Shown: in pieces, positions 35,483 to 45,156 of the stretch | Numbering within the stretch: the first letter of the stretch is position 1 | Layout: every line of letters starts with the position of its first letter | Assembly: GCF_042685085.1 (NCBI RefSeq) | Contig: NZ_JBHUMM010000043.1 | Span: 770,138 to 834,137 of the forward strand | Source of the DNA: Marinicrinis sediminis | Lineage (GTDB): Bacteria > Bacillota > Bacilli > Paenibacillales > KCTC-33676 | Direction of reading: 5' to 3' | DNA: 64,000 nt | Translations under genes and position numbers: made by a program | The notes under the pieces: model-generated | The model's input: only the letters and a program-made list of their open reading frames with translations | The model's database searches: none | What the model was told of the DNA's origin: nothing

Positions 35483-36337
35483 ATGTCCTTGCAGGAACAG
35501 ACTATGAAAATTCACTTATGCGACTATTCTTTTCATACGGAGCCATTTCGTCAGTTTTATAGAGACGGACTGGATACGTATATCTTTCGCTTGCAGACAG
35601 AAGGAGCGAGCCATGTGCTGGTAAACGGCCAAATGGAGACAATACTGCCAGGAGAGTTGCTGTTATATGAGCCAGGGGAACCTTACCAGCTAGAGGCTTC
35701 GGTGCAAAATGAAGATGATGCAGATGTAAGCGGAGATTACTATGTCATGTGTACCGGCAGCTGGATTGATCAATGGTGGGCATTGTCCCCTCGACCGAAA
35801 AGAACGAAGGTCGCAGAGGATATGCGTCTAAAAGCAATCTGGTATCAATTAATTTTAGAAAAAAGAAGAATGGAGGACAGTGATCCCGCTTTACTTGCTG
35901 CGCTTCTCCAATCGCTATGCTATATGATAGATCGCGCTATTCAGGAAAACTCCCACTTGCCTTCTAATCCTTCATTTTATGCCTTGAAGATGAAATATTT
36001 TATCGAGGAACACGCAACCAAGCGGATGAAGCTGGAGGATGTGGCTGCGCATGTCGGATTAAGTGTGTCCAGAACAGGACATCTCTTCAAATCAGAGTAT
36101 GGCATGTCCGTGCTGCAATATGCACAAAAAGTGCGGCTAGCGATTGCAATAGAGCTCATGAAGAACAGCCCAATGACACTGGAGCATGTAGCGGAGATAT
36201 CTGGCTTTGGCAGTTATTCGTATTTTCATCGCATCTTTCGTGAGCACTACGGCATCTCGCCAGGTCGATATCGAAAAACTTCCAATAAAAGATATCCGGC
36301 GCAGGTAGCACAAAAAGACACCTCGCCGAATACGTGA
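35483..36337 (+). CDS. AraC-family regulator of the GH30 gene (inferred)
   Basis: A 284-residue regulator: cupin-like N-terminal ligand domain (HVLVNGQMETILPGELLLYE) and C-terminal double HTH (LEDVAAHVGLSVSRTGHLFK; HVAEISGFGSYSYFHRIFRE; GISPGRYR). AAGGGAG precedes the start. TATAAT at about 35414 could be its -10 element. Divergent arrangement with GH30 points to local control by a sugar ligand. Confidence 0.85.
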   Translation: MSLQEQTMKIHLCDYSFHTEPFRQFYRDGLDTYIFRLQTEGASHVLVNGQMETILPGELLLYEPGEPYQLEASVQNEDDADVSGDYYVMCTGSWIDQWWALSPRPKRTKVAEDMRLKAIWYQLILEKRRMEDSDPALLAALLQSLCYMIDRAIQENSHLPSNPSFYALKMKYFIEEHATKRMKLEDVAAHVGLSVSRTGHLFKSEYGMSVLQYAQKVRLAIAIELMKNSPMTLEHVAEISGFGSYSYFHRIFREHYGISPGRYRKTSNKRYPAQVAQKDTSPNT

Positions 36338-36475
36338 CGCATGCACTTCTGATCGCGCATTCGCTCTCGTTTTCGTGCTGGAGGTGTCTCCATTCATTTA
36401 TATTTGCTGAATGCTAGGCGATTCATCCCGGGTTTATGAATGATGAATGGGTTTAGAGACCGTCTTACCAACAGG

Positions 36476-38302
36476 TTATGGTTGGGTGATGACCTGTACG
36501 GTTCGCGTACTTCCGTCCCATTTCACTTCTGCGCCGAGCAGTTCGCTGATATCTCTCAGCGGCAAATAGGTTGTGTTATTGTACAGAAAAGTCGGCTGGC
36601 TTAACCCGATCACGTCTTCTCCCATCTGTACTGTAGCGGCACCCGTACGGAACGACAGTTTCTTGTCCTGATACGAGGCATGGACGGTTTTGTTCACTGC
36701 CTCGTAATCCACCTTGGCTCCTACAGCAGTAAACAGAGAACGGAACGGCACAAACAGGCGGTTATGGACAAAAACCGGCTGTGGTGAAAACGTCTTTTTC
36801 ACACCATCGATGATCAGATTGGCTTCTGCTTTCACCACACTGGGCTGTGTGTTTACCGGTTCGATGCTTTTGGCCGCTTGTGCAGGGTTGGTGAAGGCGA
36901 GGAGCTTCCTCTCCGCCTGTACGAGCACACTGTTACCCTCTATGAGGATGTCTGCAAACAAGCGGGCATTCGTCTGTGCGTGCAGCAAGGTTTTGCCAGT
37001 CTGGACGTCAAAAATCTTGAATGCCCCATCCGTCTGTCCGACATATACGCCGTTATTGATTAGCTCCAGCCGGGAGATGGGATTGTCCACCTGGTAAGAC
37101 GTATACAGCTGTTTGGACCTGAAATAAGAGGCCAGTTCGCTCCCGCTGGAATAAAAAATCCGGTCCGCATAGGGCCCCGCAATCATTCCCGGATGAGCAT
37201 TGGCAGCGCCTAGACTGTGAACAACGGGCTCTGTACGTGCAGGATCGGCATCCCGGTGGTACCTGAATATCTGGTCGCCACGTGCGATCCACAGCCATTC
37301 TCCGTCGATCACTACCTGATCTGCACGCTCTCCCATTTGATCTTCTGCTTTGTTCGATGCATACTCGAATGAACGCTCTACCTTCCCGCTTCGAATATGT
37401 CGTTTTTCTATATAGACCACATCGGACTCATCGATCATGAGATTTTCCTTGCGAACGTAGATATGGTCTCCATCCACCGCAAGCGTCGATTCCAAATAGC
37501 GTTCGCTCCACAGCAAAGTTCCGCTGCTGCGATCGAAAGCAGCTAACATGCCATGGGTAATCGCTCCGCTCACGACATAGTGCTGTAGCACGACATCGGA
37601 TTGAACGGAAATGCCGTAGGCATAGTTAGCGTACGGCTCCGTATGGCTCCACAATGGCTTACCGCTCTTCTCGTCATAAGCAATCAGGCCATTGGCCGTG
37701 CCAGCAAACACCATTTGTTCGTCCACGATAACTTCCCGAAGATCTGTCAGTCCGGATATCTTCCACTTCACTTTGCCGTTCGTGGCATGGAGGGCATACA
37801 ATGTCTGCTGCTTCTGCCCCTGCTGGGTCAGTTGGCTGGATGCTGCGTAGAGCGTGGAATTCGATGCATCCATGGTCATGACCGCCAGCATACCCGAACC
37901 AAACGTCCACACTGCCTGGCCCGTATCTGCCTTGACCGCAACCAGCTTATCCTTGTGAAGATAGAATACCTTGCCATCTCCAGCCGTCATGTACTGCGTG
38001 CCCGACCTTTCCATATTGTGATCGATATCGACTGACCAAACAGGTTTCTGAACCGCTGTTTGCTGTGCATATGCCGGAGTGACATATGGCGCATACGTCG
38101 AATTGTCCCCGTGCGCGATCTGGGTAGAACCTGCTGCGGTCCCCGCGATGCTCAGGACCATCACGCAAATGGCTGCAAGATGCAGGTTACGCTGACGTTT
38201 GTTCTTGGATGAGTTCATAACTGAAGTCCCTCTCTTCTCCAAGCCTGTCATCTCCATTCCTGTCTTCTCTCTCAACTTGTCTCTCTGAAGAAGTCTGTTC
38301 AC
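36476..38302 (-). CDS. Secreted PQQ-repeat beta-propeller with copper-amine-oxidase-type stalk domain
   Basis: After a signal helix (LHLAAICVMVLSIAGTAAGS) comes a seven- or eight-bladed PQQ-like propeller with repeated VKADTGQAVW and DEKSGKPLW blade ends, then two stalk-domain repeats (FVHNRLFVPFRSLFTAVGAKV; FLYNNTTYLPLRDISELLGAEV). The stalk domain is common in Paenibacillus cell-surface proteins. GTG at 38302 is nine bases after GAGGAGG; ATG at 38218 (AGAGAGGG upstream) is the alternative and would put the signal peptide closer to the N terminus. Probably a cell-wall-associated scaffold or sensor; no enzyme activity is implied. Confidence 0.75.
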   Translation of the reverse strand: MNRLLQRDKLREKTGMEMTGLEKRGTSVMNSSKNKRQRNLHLAAICVMVLSIAGTAAGSTQIAHGDNSTYAPYVTPAYAQQTAVQKPVWSVDIDHNMERSGTQYMTAGDGKVFYLHKDKLVAVKADTGQAVWTFGSGMLAVMTMDASNSTLYAASSQLTQQGQKQQTLYALHATNGKVKWKISGLTDLREVIVDEQMVFAGTANGLIAYDEKSGKPLWSHTEPYANYAYGISVQSDVVLQHYVVSGAITHGMLAAFDRSSGTLLWSERYLESTLAVDGDHIYVRKENLMIDESDVVYIEKRHIRSGKVERSFEYASNKAEDQMGERADQVVIDGEWLWIARGDQIFRYHRDADPARTEPVVHSLGAANAHPGMIAGPYADRIFYSSGSELASYFRSKQLYTSYQVDNPISRLELINNGVYVGQTDGAFKIFDVQTGKTLLHAQTNARLFADILIEGNSVLVQAERKLLAFTNPAQAAKSIEPVNTQPSVVKAEANLIIDGVKKTFSPQPVFVHNRLFVPFRSLFTAVGAKVDYEAVNKTVHASYQDKKLSFRTGAATVQMGEDVIGLSQPTFLYNNTTYLPLRDISELLGAEVKWDGSTRTVQVITQP

Positions 38303-38519
38303 TGTTCATTTCCTCCTCTCACCATGATGGCTATTTCAGAAACAGACGCCATCCTGCGCGAAATAGTTGCAGTTGCAGCGAATGCCCACGTCCCATCCCC
38401 CCATCGTGTAACCACATAATTTCGCGATTCCAGGGAAAAATATGTCCATACTCAGTCCGCTTGATAACAGACTAGATTCGCCACTGATAAGTGAAGACAC
38501 ATCCAAGGAGGAAACAAAC

Positions 38520-39308
38520 GTGCAGCGTTGGAAACAGACTTCCCTTGTTCTGTGCCTCATATGGATTGCTCTGCTGAGCACTCATTCTGTTGTGGTACAG
38601 GCCGGAGCAAGCCCGTATCATTTTGGATTCAAGAAAAGCAGGAACGGACAACTTCCCTCCATTGAACAGGAAGGCTTCAAGCCGATACTGGAAAAGCACG
38701 AGGCTATTTTTATGGGGAGTTCTCGTGAAAAAGAGCTCTATCTGACATTTGACAATGGCTATGAAAATGGCTTTACCACAGATGTACTGGATGTATTAAA
38801 GGAGAAGAATGTGCCCGCAGCCTTTTTTGTAACCGGCCATTATATTCAGGATCAGCCTGACTTGATGAAACGCATGGTGCAAGAGGGTCATCTGATCGGC
38901 AATCATTCCTGGAGTCATCCCGATATGACTACGATATCCAGTGAGCGAATCCGGGAAGAACTGGAGAAGGTAAGGGTTGAAACCGCAAAGCTGACCGGAC
39001 AGCTGGAGATGCCTTATCTTCGTCCTCCACGCGGTATATTTGACGAACGTGTGCTGGAAATCAGCCGCTCCGAAGGCTACACCTCTGTATTCTGGTCGGT
39101 CGCCTATATGGACTGGGATACGAAAAAACAACGAGGGAAACAACATGCCTACGATAATGTCATGGCACAGCTCCATCCCGGTGCTGTCATTCTCCTGCAT
39201 TCGGTGTCCAGCGACAATGCGGCTGCGCTCGGACAAATGATTGAGGACGCTCGCAAACAGGGCTATACGTTCAAGCGTCTCGATCAATTGAAAACCAGGC
39301 AATATTAG
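38520..39308 (+). CDS. pdaA: Polysaccharide deacetylase PdaA (muramic-delta-lactam pathway)
   Basis: About 262 residues: signal helix, then a CE4/NodB domain with LTFDNGYENG (the PdaA variant in which DD is DN), HSWSHPDM, RPPRG and a final HPGAVILLHSV. PdaA removes the acetyl group from muramic acid in the spore cortex so the delta-lactam can form, which germination lytic enzymes need. GTG at 38520 has AAGGAGG eight bases upstream; the frame is open to 38442. It stands just before a germination receptor operon, which fits the role. Confidence 0.85.
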   Translation: MQRWKQTSLVLCLIWIALLSTHSVVVQAGASPYHFGFKKSRNGQLPSIEQEGFKPILEKHEAIFMGSSREKELYLTFDNGYENGFTTDVLDVLKEKNVPAAFFVTGHYIQDQPDLMKRMVQEGHLIGNHSWSHPDMTTISSERIREELEKVRVETAKLTGQLEMPYLRPPRGIFDERVLEISRSEGYTSVFWSVAYMDWDTKKQRGKQHAYDNVMAQLHPGAVILLHSVSSDNAAALGQMIEDARKQGYTFKRLDQLKTRQY

Positions 39309-39367
39309 GTTGTCTGGATATCCTGGACCGGTGCGCATTTATTAACAGATAAAGACGGTGAGTATGT

Positions 39368-40960
39368 ATGAAATGGAGAATCTCCACCCCTGCAATCAAA
39401 CCGAAAGATTCTCAACCCTCTCCCCTCCCCCATTCTCTGCGTCTTAAAAAAAATCTGAATGAGAATCTGGCACAAATCCGGCAGCATATTGGAGACAGCG
39501 CAGATATCATTATGAAAGATTTTCGGATCGGAACAGCCGGAGAACTGGGAGCAGCACTCTTGTACACCGAGGGATTGGCAGATGCAGCCGCAGTTCGCGA
39601 CGTCCTGCAAGCACTGATGGTGCAATTAAGGGAAACGGATCTTCAGACCGATTCTCTTGCCTATCCACATCCATTAAAGCTCATTAAGGATCATGCTCTT
39701 CCCTCTGGAAGTGTGAACGAATCCGTTGATTTCGATACCATGATCACGGCTATTTTGTCTGGAGATTCCGTCTTTCTACTCGATGGCTTTGATCACAGTT
39801 TCATCATCAATACGAAAGGCTGGGAGAGACGTGCCGTCAGTGATTCAACTTCGCAAACCGTTGTCCGAGGACCTCGCGAAGGATTTACCGAAACCCTGCG
39901 AACCAATACCGCTCTCATTCGGCGCAGAATCAAGCATCCTGATCTGCAATTAGAAAATCAACAAATCGGCAAGTACACCAAAACGGATATATCTCTCGTT
40001 TACATTAAAGGGATCGTGCAAGATCAAGTGGTAGAAGAAGTAAAACAGCGGCTCAATCGGATAGAAACAGACAGCATTCTGGAAAGTGGGTATGTGGAAG
40101 AATGGATTGAGGATGCCAAGTTCTCCCCCTTTCCGACTGTCTACAATACCGATCGTCCGGATGTCGTTGCGGCCAATTTGCTGGAAGGACGCGTAGCCAT
40201 TCTGGTAGACGGCACTCCTTTTGCATTACTCGTTCCTGTTTTGTTCACGCAGTTTTTTCAATCTGCCGAGGATTATTATCAACGAGCAGATATTTCTAGT
40301 TTGCTCCGACTACTGCGTTATCTCGCTTTCTTCATTTCACTTCTAGGCCCTTCCTTCTATATAGCGGTGACGACTTTTCATCAGGAACTCATCCCGATTG
40401 AACTATTAATAGGCCTGTCTGCCCAGCGAGAAGGCGTACCCTTTCCTGCTTTCGTTGAAGCGCTATTTATGGAATTGACCTTTGAGATCTTACGCGAAGC
40501 AGGGCTTCGGATGCCTCGAGCCATCGGTCAAACGGTCTCTATCGTTGGTGCGCTCGTGCTGGGAGAAGCAGCCATCCAAGCAGGCCTGGCTTCTCCTGCT
40601 ATGGTGATCGTCGTATCCATTACGGCACTGTCTACCTTTGTACTGCCTTCCATCAGCATTGCCGTTCCGAATCGGATTCTGCGTTTTGTCTTCATGAGTC
40701 TGGCTGCTTCATTTGGTTTATTTGGCATTGCGGTGGGACTGGTCGCCATGATCCTGCATTTATGCAGCCTTAAATCGTTCGGGGTTCCCTATCTCTCCAA
40801 CGTTGGCCCGCTGCTGCTGTCCGAGCAGCAAGACGTCATCTTTCGTATGCCGAACTGGTTCACGCGTCAACGTCCAGCCGTGATTAACCAGAATAATCGA
40901 ACAAGGAAGAAGACAAAGGGTTGGAGCCTATTCGCCAAATCGACCCCGCCCAAATCATAA
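39368..40960 (+). CDS. Spore germination receptor A subunit (GerAA/GerKA family), receptor 2
   Basis: A 530-residue A subunit like that at 21076, with a long soluble N domain and a membrane domain from about residue 310. Marker blocks: TVVRGPREGFTETLRTN, FVEALFMELTFEILREAGLRMP and LKSFGVPYLSNVGP. It begins 59 bases after pdaA and is followed by a C subunit gene instead of a B gene. The products of the two loci would form separate receptors with different germinants. Confidence 0.92.
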   Translation: MKWRISTPAIKPKDSQPSPLPHSLRLKKNLNENLAQIRQHIGDSADIIMKDFRIGTAGELGAALLYTEGLADAAAVRDVLQALMVQLRETDLQTDSLAYPHPLKLIKDHALPSGSVNESVDFDTMITAILSGDSVFLLDGFDHSFIINTKGWERRAVSDSTSQTVVRGPREGFTETLRTNTALIRRRIKHPDLQLENQQIGKYTKTDISLVYIKGIVQDQVVEEVKQRLNRIETDSILESGYVEEWIEDAKFSPFPTVYNTDRPDVVAANLLEGRVAILVDGTPFALLVPVLFTQFFQSAEDYYQRADISSLLRLLRYLAFFISLLGPSFYIAVTTFHQELIPIELLIGLSAQREGVPFPAFVEALFMELTFEILREAGLRMPRAIGQTVSIVGALVLGEAAIQAGLASPAMVIVVSITALSTFVLPSISIAVPNRILRFVFMSLAASFGLFGIAVGLVAMILHLCSLKSFGVPYLSNVGPLLLSEQQDVIFRMPNWFTRQRPAVINQNNRTRKKTKGWSLFAKSTPPKS

Positions 40961-40986
40961 ACCACATGTCTCGGGAGGACGCCCTG

Positions 40987-42201
40987 ATGAAACGAAACGC
41001 TCGCATCGCGTTGATCCTGCTCAGTCTTTCCTTGTTGACGACAACAGGATGCTGGAGCCAGAGAGAATTAAATCATCTATCTATCATCGGAGGGATCGGG
41101 ATTGATTTCCAAGATGGACGCTACCATATTTCCACTCAGATCATCAATCCAGTTCAAGTTGCGCAAACACGAGGGGGAGGCACTTCAGGTACGCCCGTAA
41201 GCGTCTTCAGTAAATCCGGAAACACGATCCTTGAAGCTTTTCAAAATATGATGTTGATCATTCCCAGGGAGGCGTTCTTCGCCCATGTTCGCCTGGTTGT
41301 CATCGGGGAAGCCTTGGCCAGAGAAGAAGGGATTACAAAATTACTGGATATTCTGTCACGAAATTATGAGATGCGGACTGACTTTTATGTGCTTGTCGCC
41401 AAAGAATCTAGTGCAGAAGAAGTCCTGAAGATCCAAACCTCACAAGAAAATGTACCCGCCATGCATACTTATTTTTCTCTGCAAATTGCAGATAAAAACC
41501 TCGCCTTGACCAATGCGGTTCAATTGGATCAACTTATTGAGGACCTGGTAAGCGGAGGCAAGCATCCCGTCCTGCCAGGCATTCGTATTCACGGTTCACC
41601 TGCCATGGGCAACAGCAGTAAAAATATTGAAACCATCGAATCCGCCGTCACATTGGAATTGGAGGAAATGGCGGCATTTCAAAATGGCAAATTAATCGGA
41701 TGGTTAGATGGCATGGAGACGAAAGGGTACAATTTTATCACGAATCACCTCTTTTCCACGATCACAGATATTGGATGTCCTGAAAATGAAACGGATCGCA
41801 TTTCCATCCAGCTCTTGCGATCCAATACCAATATTTCGAGTCACTTCGAGCATCATCAACCGACTTTTCAAATTGACGTTCAGGCAGAAGGAAGTGTAAC
41901 TGAAGTGAATTGTGCGCTGGATTTGAATCAGGCAGAAACGATCTATGAACTGGAAGTCAGATCGGAACAAAAATTCAAATCCATGATGGAGCAAATCTTG
42001 AAGAAAGCGCAGGAAGAGTGGGAAACTGATCTCTTTGGATTTGGCGATGTCTTATATCGAAAACATCCGGATCAATGGGAGCGGATGAAGGAGGATTGGG
42101 ATCATCAATTTGCTCAATCACCGATAAATATCGCAGTCAATGTGGAACTGCGCAGAACCGATTCCATTCATAATTCCTATATTCAGGAGATTAAGGAGTG
42201 A
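40987..42201 (+). CDS. Spore germination receptor C subunit lipoprotein, receptor 2
   Basis: About 404 residues with lipobox TTTGCW and the family opening WSQRELNHLSIIGGIGIDF. Further blocks: MLIIPREAFFAHVRLVVIGE, QTSQENVPAMHTYFSLQ and MAAFQNGKLIGWLDGMETKG. ATG at 40987 is eight bases after GGGAGG, 26 bases past the A gene. The frame is open upstream into the A gene, which is not a plausible start. Anchored outside the spore inner membrane with the A and B subunits. Confidence 0.9.
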   Translation: MKRNARIALILLSLSLLTTTGCWSQRELNHLSIIGGIGIDFQDGRYHISTQIINPVQVAQTRGGGTSGTPVSVFSKSGNTILEAFQNMMLIIPREAFFAHVRLVVIGEALAREEGITKLLDILSRNYEMRTDFYVLVAKESSAEEVLKIQTSQENVPAMHTYFSLQIADKNLALTNAVQLDQLIEDLVSGGKHPVLPGIRIHGSPAMGNSSKNIETIESAVTLELEEMAAFQNGKLIGWLDGMETKGYNFITNHLFSTITDIGCPENETDRISIQLLRSNTNISSHFEHHQPTFQIDVQAEGSVTEVNCALDLNQAETIYELEVRSEQKFKSMMEQILKKAQEEWETDLFGFGDVLYRKHPDQWERMKEDWDHQFAQSPINIAVNVELRRTDSIHNSYIQEIKE

Positions 42202-42206
42202 GTACA

Positions 42207-42500
42207 ATGTGGAAATTTGCGGGGATTGCAGTCGTCGTCCTCTTGATGATCATCTTTGAACTTCCAAAGCTTGTGAAGGAGACCGCTTACAAAGAAATGA
42301 TCTTGTTTTCCGTATTACTGTTGGCAGGCACGGGATTATGTATCCTGGAAGCTTTACAGATTGAATACCCGACTCCACTTGATTTTATTTCGGTGATCTA
42401 TGAACCTGTCAGTCAATTCATTTTCCGTACCTCTGTTGATGTTTCCCTACATCTTTCCCATCATGCTTCCTTTCATGTTTTGTTTCTTTTTACGAAATGA
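42207..42500 (+). CDS. Small membrane protein, candidate receptor 2 D subunit
   Basis: A 97-residue protein with two membrane helices (FAGIAVVVLLMIIFELP; MILFSVLLLAGTGLCILEAL) and a soluble C-terminal tail. AAGGAG precedes ATG 42207, five bases after the C gene stop. It is larger than the 54-residue protein of operon 1 but has the same place and topology. Its last 28 bases overlap, tail to tail, the B gene on the other strand. Confidence 0.6.
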   Translation: MWKFAGIAVVVLLMIIFELPKLVKETAYKEMILFSVLLLAGTGLCILEALQIEYPTPLDFISVIYEPVSQFIFRTSVDVSLHLSHHASFHVLFLFTK

Positions 42501-43567
42501 AGCACGATCCATATGATCGGAAGCAGCAATCCATAAGTCGATACATAAAAAGGCCAAATATTGCCGTCCCAATTCAAAAAATAACTCGTATTTGGATAGA
42601 CATTGATGGAAATAACGAGCATGATTAACCCCATCGGAAGAACAAGAAATCTGTAATCTTTAATGCGAAAGGTCTCGGCGAGCGCAACCACAGCACTATA
42701 ATAATAGAGCGTCGTCTTGTAAAATATCGTAAAAAACCAGATGGCTGCCATAATGGACTCAATTCGCTTTAAAAATTCTCCGATATTTATTTTTTTGGCC
42801 AATATATAACTGGGAAACAAATGTCTCGATGTTAAATCTACACCTAGAACAGACAAGGCAAGAAACGTAAGGAGAATCATCATCATTCCGCCTAAGCCAA
42901 ATCCTCTCCACACCGCAATCCGGGCCTTTTGGGGTTGTTGCACCGCAGTAGGATAGAACGAATGCAGCACAATAAAGTTAATTGAGGCGACACTCGCAAA
43001 TAAAAACCCGGCTTTGAAGATCGCAGATAGTGGGGTATGCAGCACGGGCTGCAAATTTTGCCATTCAATTTGGGGGGATATGGCGAACACCATAAAGCAA
43101 AACAATCCGATCACCCATGGAAAAAAAATCTCCGCGGATCGTCCAATTACCTCAATGCCATATCGAACGGCGATGATAACGATCCCTAGAAACAGCAGGT
43201 TAATATATGGCATCGGCGTTCTGGGTATGATCATGGTGGCGAGAAAGTTTCCAAATACCCAAACCAGTGTACAGACGGTAATCATCGCAAATATCACAAA
43301 TGATAGGGTCACGAGCTTGCCCAGCCATGTACCAAACATGTCTTCATTCATCTTGGCCAATGACCGATTGTGCTGAATGCGTGCGACGTAATTATAAAAA
43401 CATACCAGCCCAAACCCGATAAGGACGCCAACAATCGAGGCAATCCAGCCATCCTGCTTGGCCTCTGCGGCCATACCTGAAGGAATGATGAGTACGGTCG
43501 CTCCAACGGTCCACATAAAGACAAGTATCGTAAATTGTCTGACCGAAATTTTGGCATTATCGAGCAT
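42473..43567 (-). CDS. Spore germination receptor B subunit (GerAB/GerKB permease), receptor 2, opposite strand
   Basis: A 364-residue ten-helix germination permease (ISVRQFTILVFMWTVGATVL at the start, TSYFLNWDGNIWPFYVSTYG near the end). AAGGAGGGTCCA lies directly before ATG 43567. Unlike normal operons the B gene is convergent to the A-C-D genes and overlaps the D gene by 28 bases. It must have its own promoter and presumably sporulation control. The three loci together still supply a full set of subunits. Confidence 0.88.
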   Translation of the reverse strand: MLDNAKISVRQFTILVFMWTVGATVLIIPSGMAAEAKQDGWIASIVGVLIGFGLVCFYNYVARIQHNRSLAKMNEDMFGTWLGKLVTLSFVIFAMITVCTLVWVFGNFLATMIIPRTPMPYINLLFLGIVIIAVRYGIEVIGRSAEIFFPWVIGLFCFMVFAISPQIEWQNLQPVLHTPLSAIFKAGFLFASVASINFIVLHSFYPTAVQQPQKARIAVWRGFGLGGMMMILLTFLALSVLGVDLTSRHLFPSYILAKKINIGEFLKRIESIMAAIWFFTIFYKTTLYYYSAVVALAETFRIKDYRFLVLPMGLIMLVISINVYPNTSYFLNWDGNIWPFYVSTYGLLLPIIWIVLHFVKRNKT

Positions 43568-43666
43568 TGGACCCTCCTTATAGACGGACATCGTCCTATT
43601 CTATTTATTTCCTGAAAACCTGACTTTCATCCGTTTTCAGAAGGAGGGATGCTCATTTCATTCGAA

Positions 43667-44038
43667 TTATCTCTTCAATCCACCCTGCCAGGACAGCAGT
43701 CCACCGCTTAGATGAGCCACGTTGCGGTGTCCGCTGCGAACGAGCCATTTGCTCGCCTGTTTGCTGCGCATGCCGCTGCGACAGTACAGATAGACTTCTC
43801 GATCCCGCGGGATTTCAGACAGTCTTGAACGAAACTGACTTAGCGGAAGATTTACCGCGCCGGGAAGATGACCTTCCTTGAACTCATGCGGCTCCCGGAC
43901 GTCAATCAGCTTGTGTCCCTTGGACGCCTTCTTGAAATCCTCTGCCTGCATGGTGCGTAGTCCCTTGACAGGTGCAAATTGTCTGTAGATCATCCATCCA
44001 ATCAACCCGATAGTCAGTGCATAAAATACGATGTCCAT
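43667..44038 (-). CDS. Membrane-anchored rhodanese-like protein (YqhL type)
   Basis: A 123-residue protein: one N-terminal helix (IVFYALTIGLIGWMIYRQF) and a single rhodanese domain with LIDVREPHEFKEGHLPGA and active-site Cys C86 in YLYCRSGMRS, a six-residue loop of sulfurtransferase type. It would carry persulfide sulfur at the membrane face. Single-gene unit. Confidence 0.85.
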   Translation of the reverse strand: MDIVFYALTIGLIGWMIYRQFAPVKGLRTMQAEDFKKASKGHKLIDVREPHEFKEGHLPGAVNLPLSQFRSRLSEIPRDREVYLYCRSGMRSKQASKWLVRSGHRNVAHLSGGLLSWQGGLKR

Positions 44039-44248
44039 CGTGGATTCACCTCTTCCATTCGTTTAAAAGCTCATGTGGGATATGGTTCATCATCATCTTT
44101 ATCTTCTTAATCTCCATTCCAATACCCCTATGGGTATTTTATTTGGTATGTGACGTCCTGTCAATGGAAAAAGAATCTTCCTCTCCATCCGTCATTGATC
44201 CATGCTATAATGAGCCTGCAATATAAGCGATATATAGGAAAGGTCGTG

Positions 44249-44515
44249 ATGGCACCGATGGAATGTCGTATTGGATGTGCTGCTTGCTGTAGTGTGATAT
44301 CCATCTCTTCCCCGATTCCCGGCATGCCCGAGGGCAAACCGGCCGGAGTAAGATGTGTGCAGTTGACGGAAGATAACCGGTGCAAGCTGTTTGGAAAGCC
44401 CGAGCGACCGGAGGTATGCAGCAGTCTGCAGGCTTCGATTGACATGTGCGGAGATTCGAACGAAGCAGCCTACGCATATCTGAGCATGATCGAGCAGGCT
44501 ACTTCGCCGGACTGA
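44249..44515 (+). CDS. YkgJ-family cysteine-cluster protein
   Basis: A protein of about 88 residues with CRIGCAACC near its start and later CVQLTEDNRCKLFGKPERPEVC, the CxxxCxxCC...C...C pattern of the YkgJ zinc/iron-sulfur cluster family. ATG at 44249 follows AGGAAAGG; the frame is open to 44150 without signal. Molecular role unknown in the family. Confidence 0.75.
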   Translation: MAPMECRIGCAACCSVISISSPIPGMPEGKPAGVRCVQLTEDNRCKLFGKPERPEVCSSLQASIDMCGDSNEAAYAYLSMIEQATSPD

Positions 44516-44527
44516 CGCAAACCGTGT

Positions 44528-45115
44528 CTACCGGATGACCTCATAATGGGATTGAACAAATTGTCCATAACGGGTCGTGTCCAGCAGTCTGAGCGCAGGC
44601 TGACCTGTCTCTCCAGCCTGGCTCTGTATGACCGTCTGTTCCTGATTAGAAGCGGCCGGTGCAAACAAGGGAATCCCGTTCCCGAGTACCACCGGGATGA
44701 CTGTAATGATCAACTCATCTACCTGTCCGGTTCTCCACAAGGATTGAAACAGCTCTGCACCGCCAACCAGCCAAATATCTCCGCCAGATTGCCGAGTCAG
44801 CTGTGGGAGAAACGTGCTGACATCCTCCTGTACAAAATGAATCGGAGGGATATCTGCTCTCGTTTCGGAACGGGAGAACACATAGCACTGCTTATCTGGA
44901 TAAGGGAAGTCATCCACCAGGGTCAGCACCTGATCATAAGTTTTTCTGCCCATCAGTACGGTATCAATGCGGTTGTAAAAATCGCCGTAGCCACTGTCTC
45001 CCTCCCCCAGCTCATCTACTTCATGCAGCCACTCAATATCCCCGTCCTCTCGCGCTATGTATCCGTCCACACTCGTTGCGATGTAAAGCACGACTTTTCT
45101 ATCCTGGGTATCCAT
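44528..45115 (-). CDS. Dihydrofolate reductase-like (RibD C-terminal) family protein 1
   Basis: A 195-residue stand-alone RibD-C domain: VVLYIATSVDGYIAREDGDI at the N terminus, VLMGRKTYDQV and a Gly-rich WLVGGAELFQSLW for NADPH, then VIPVVLGNGIPLF. Many such proteins exist in Bacillales as reductases of unknown substrate. A second, divergent member lies at 48514-49104. Confidence 0.85.
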   Translation of the reverse strand: MDTQDRKVVLYIATSVDGYIAREDGDIEWLHEVDELGEGDSGYGDFYNRIDTVLMGRKTYDQVLTLVDDFPYPDKQCYVFSRSETRADIPPIHFVQEDVSTFLPQLTRQSGGDIWLVGGAELFQSLWRTGQVDELIITVIPVVLGNGIPLFAPAASNQEQTVIQSQAGETGQPALRLLDTTRYGQFVQSHYEVIR

Positions 45116-45156
45116 ACGTCGCTCGCCTCCTTATTATTTGTGCGCTTCTTCTAAAC

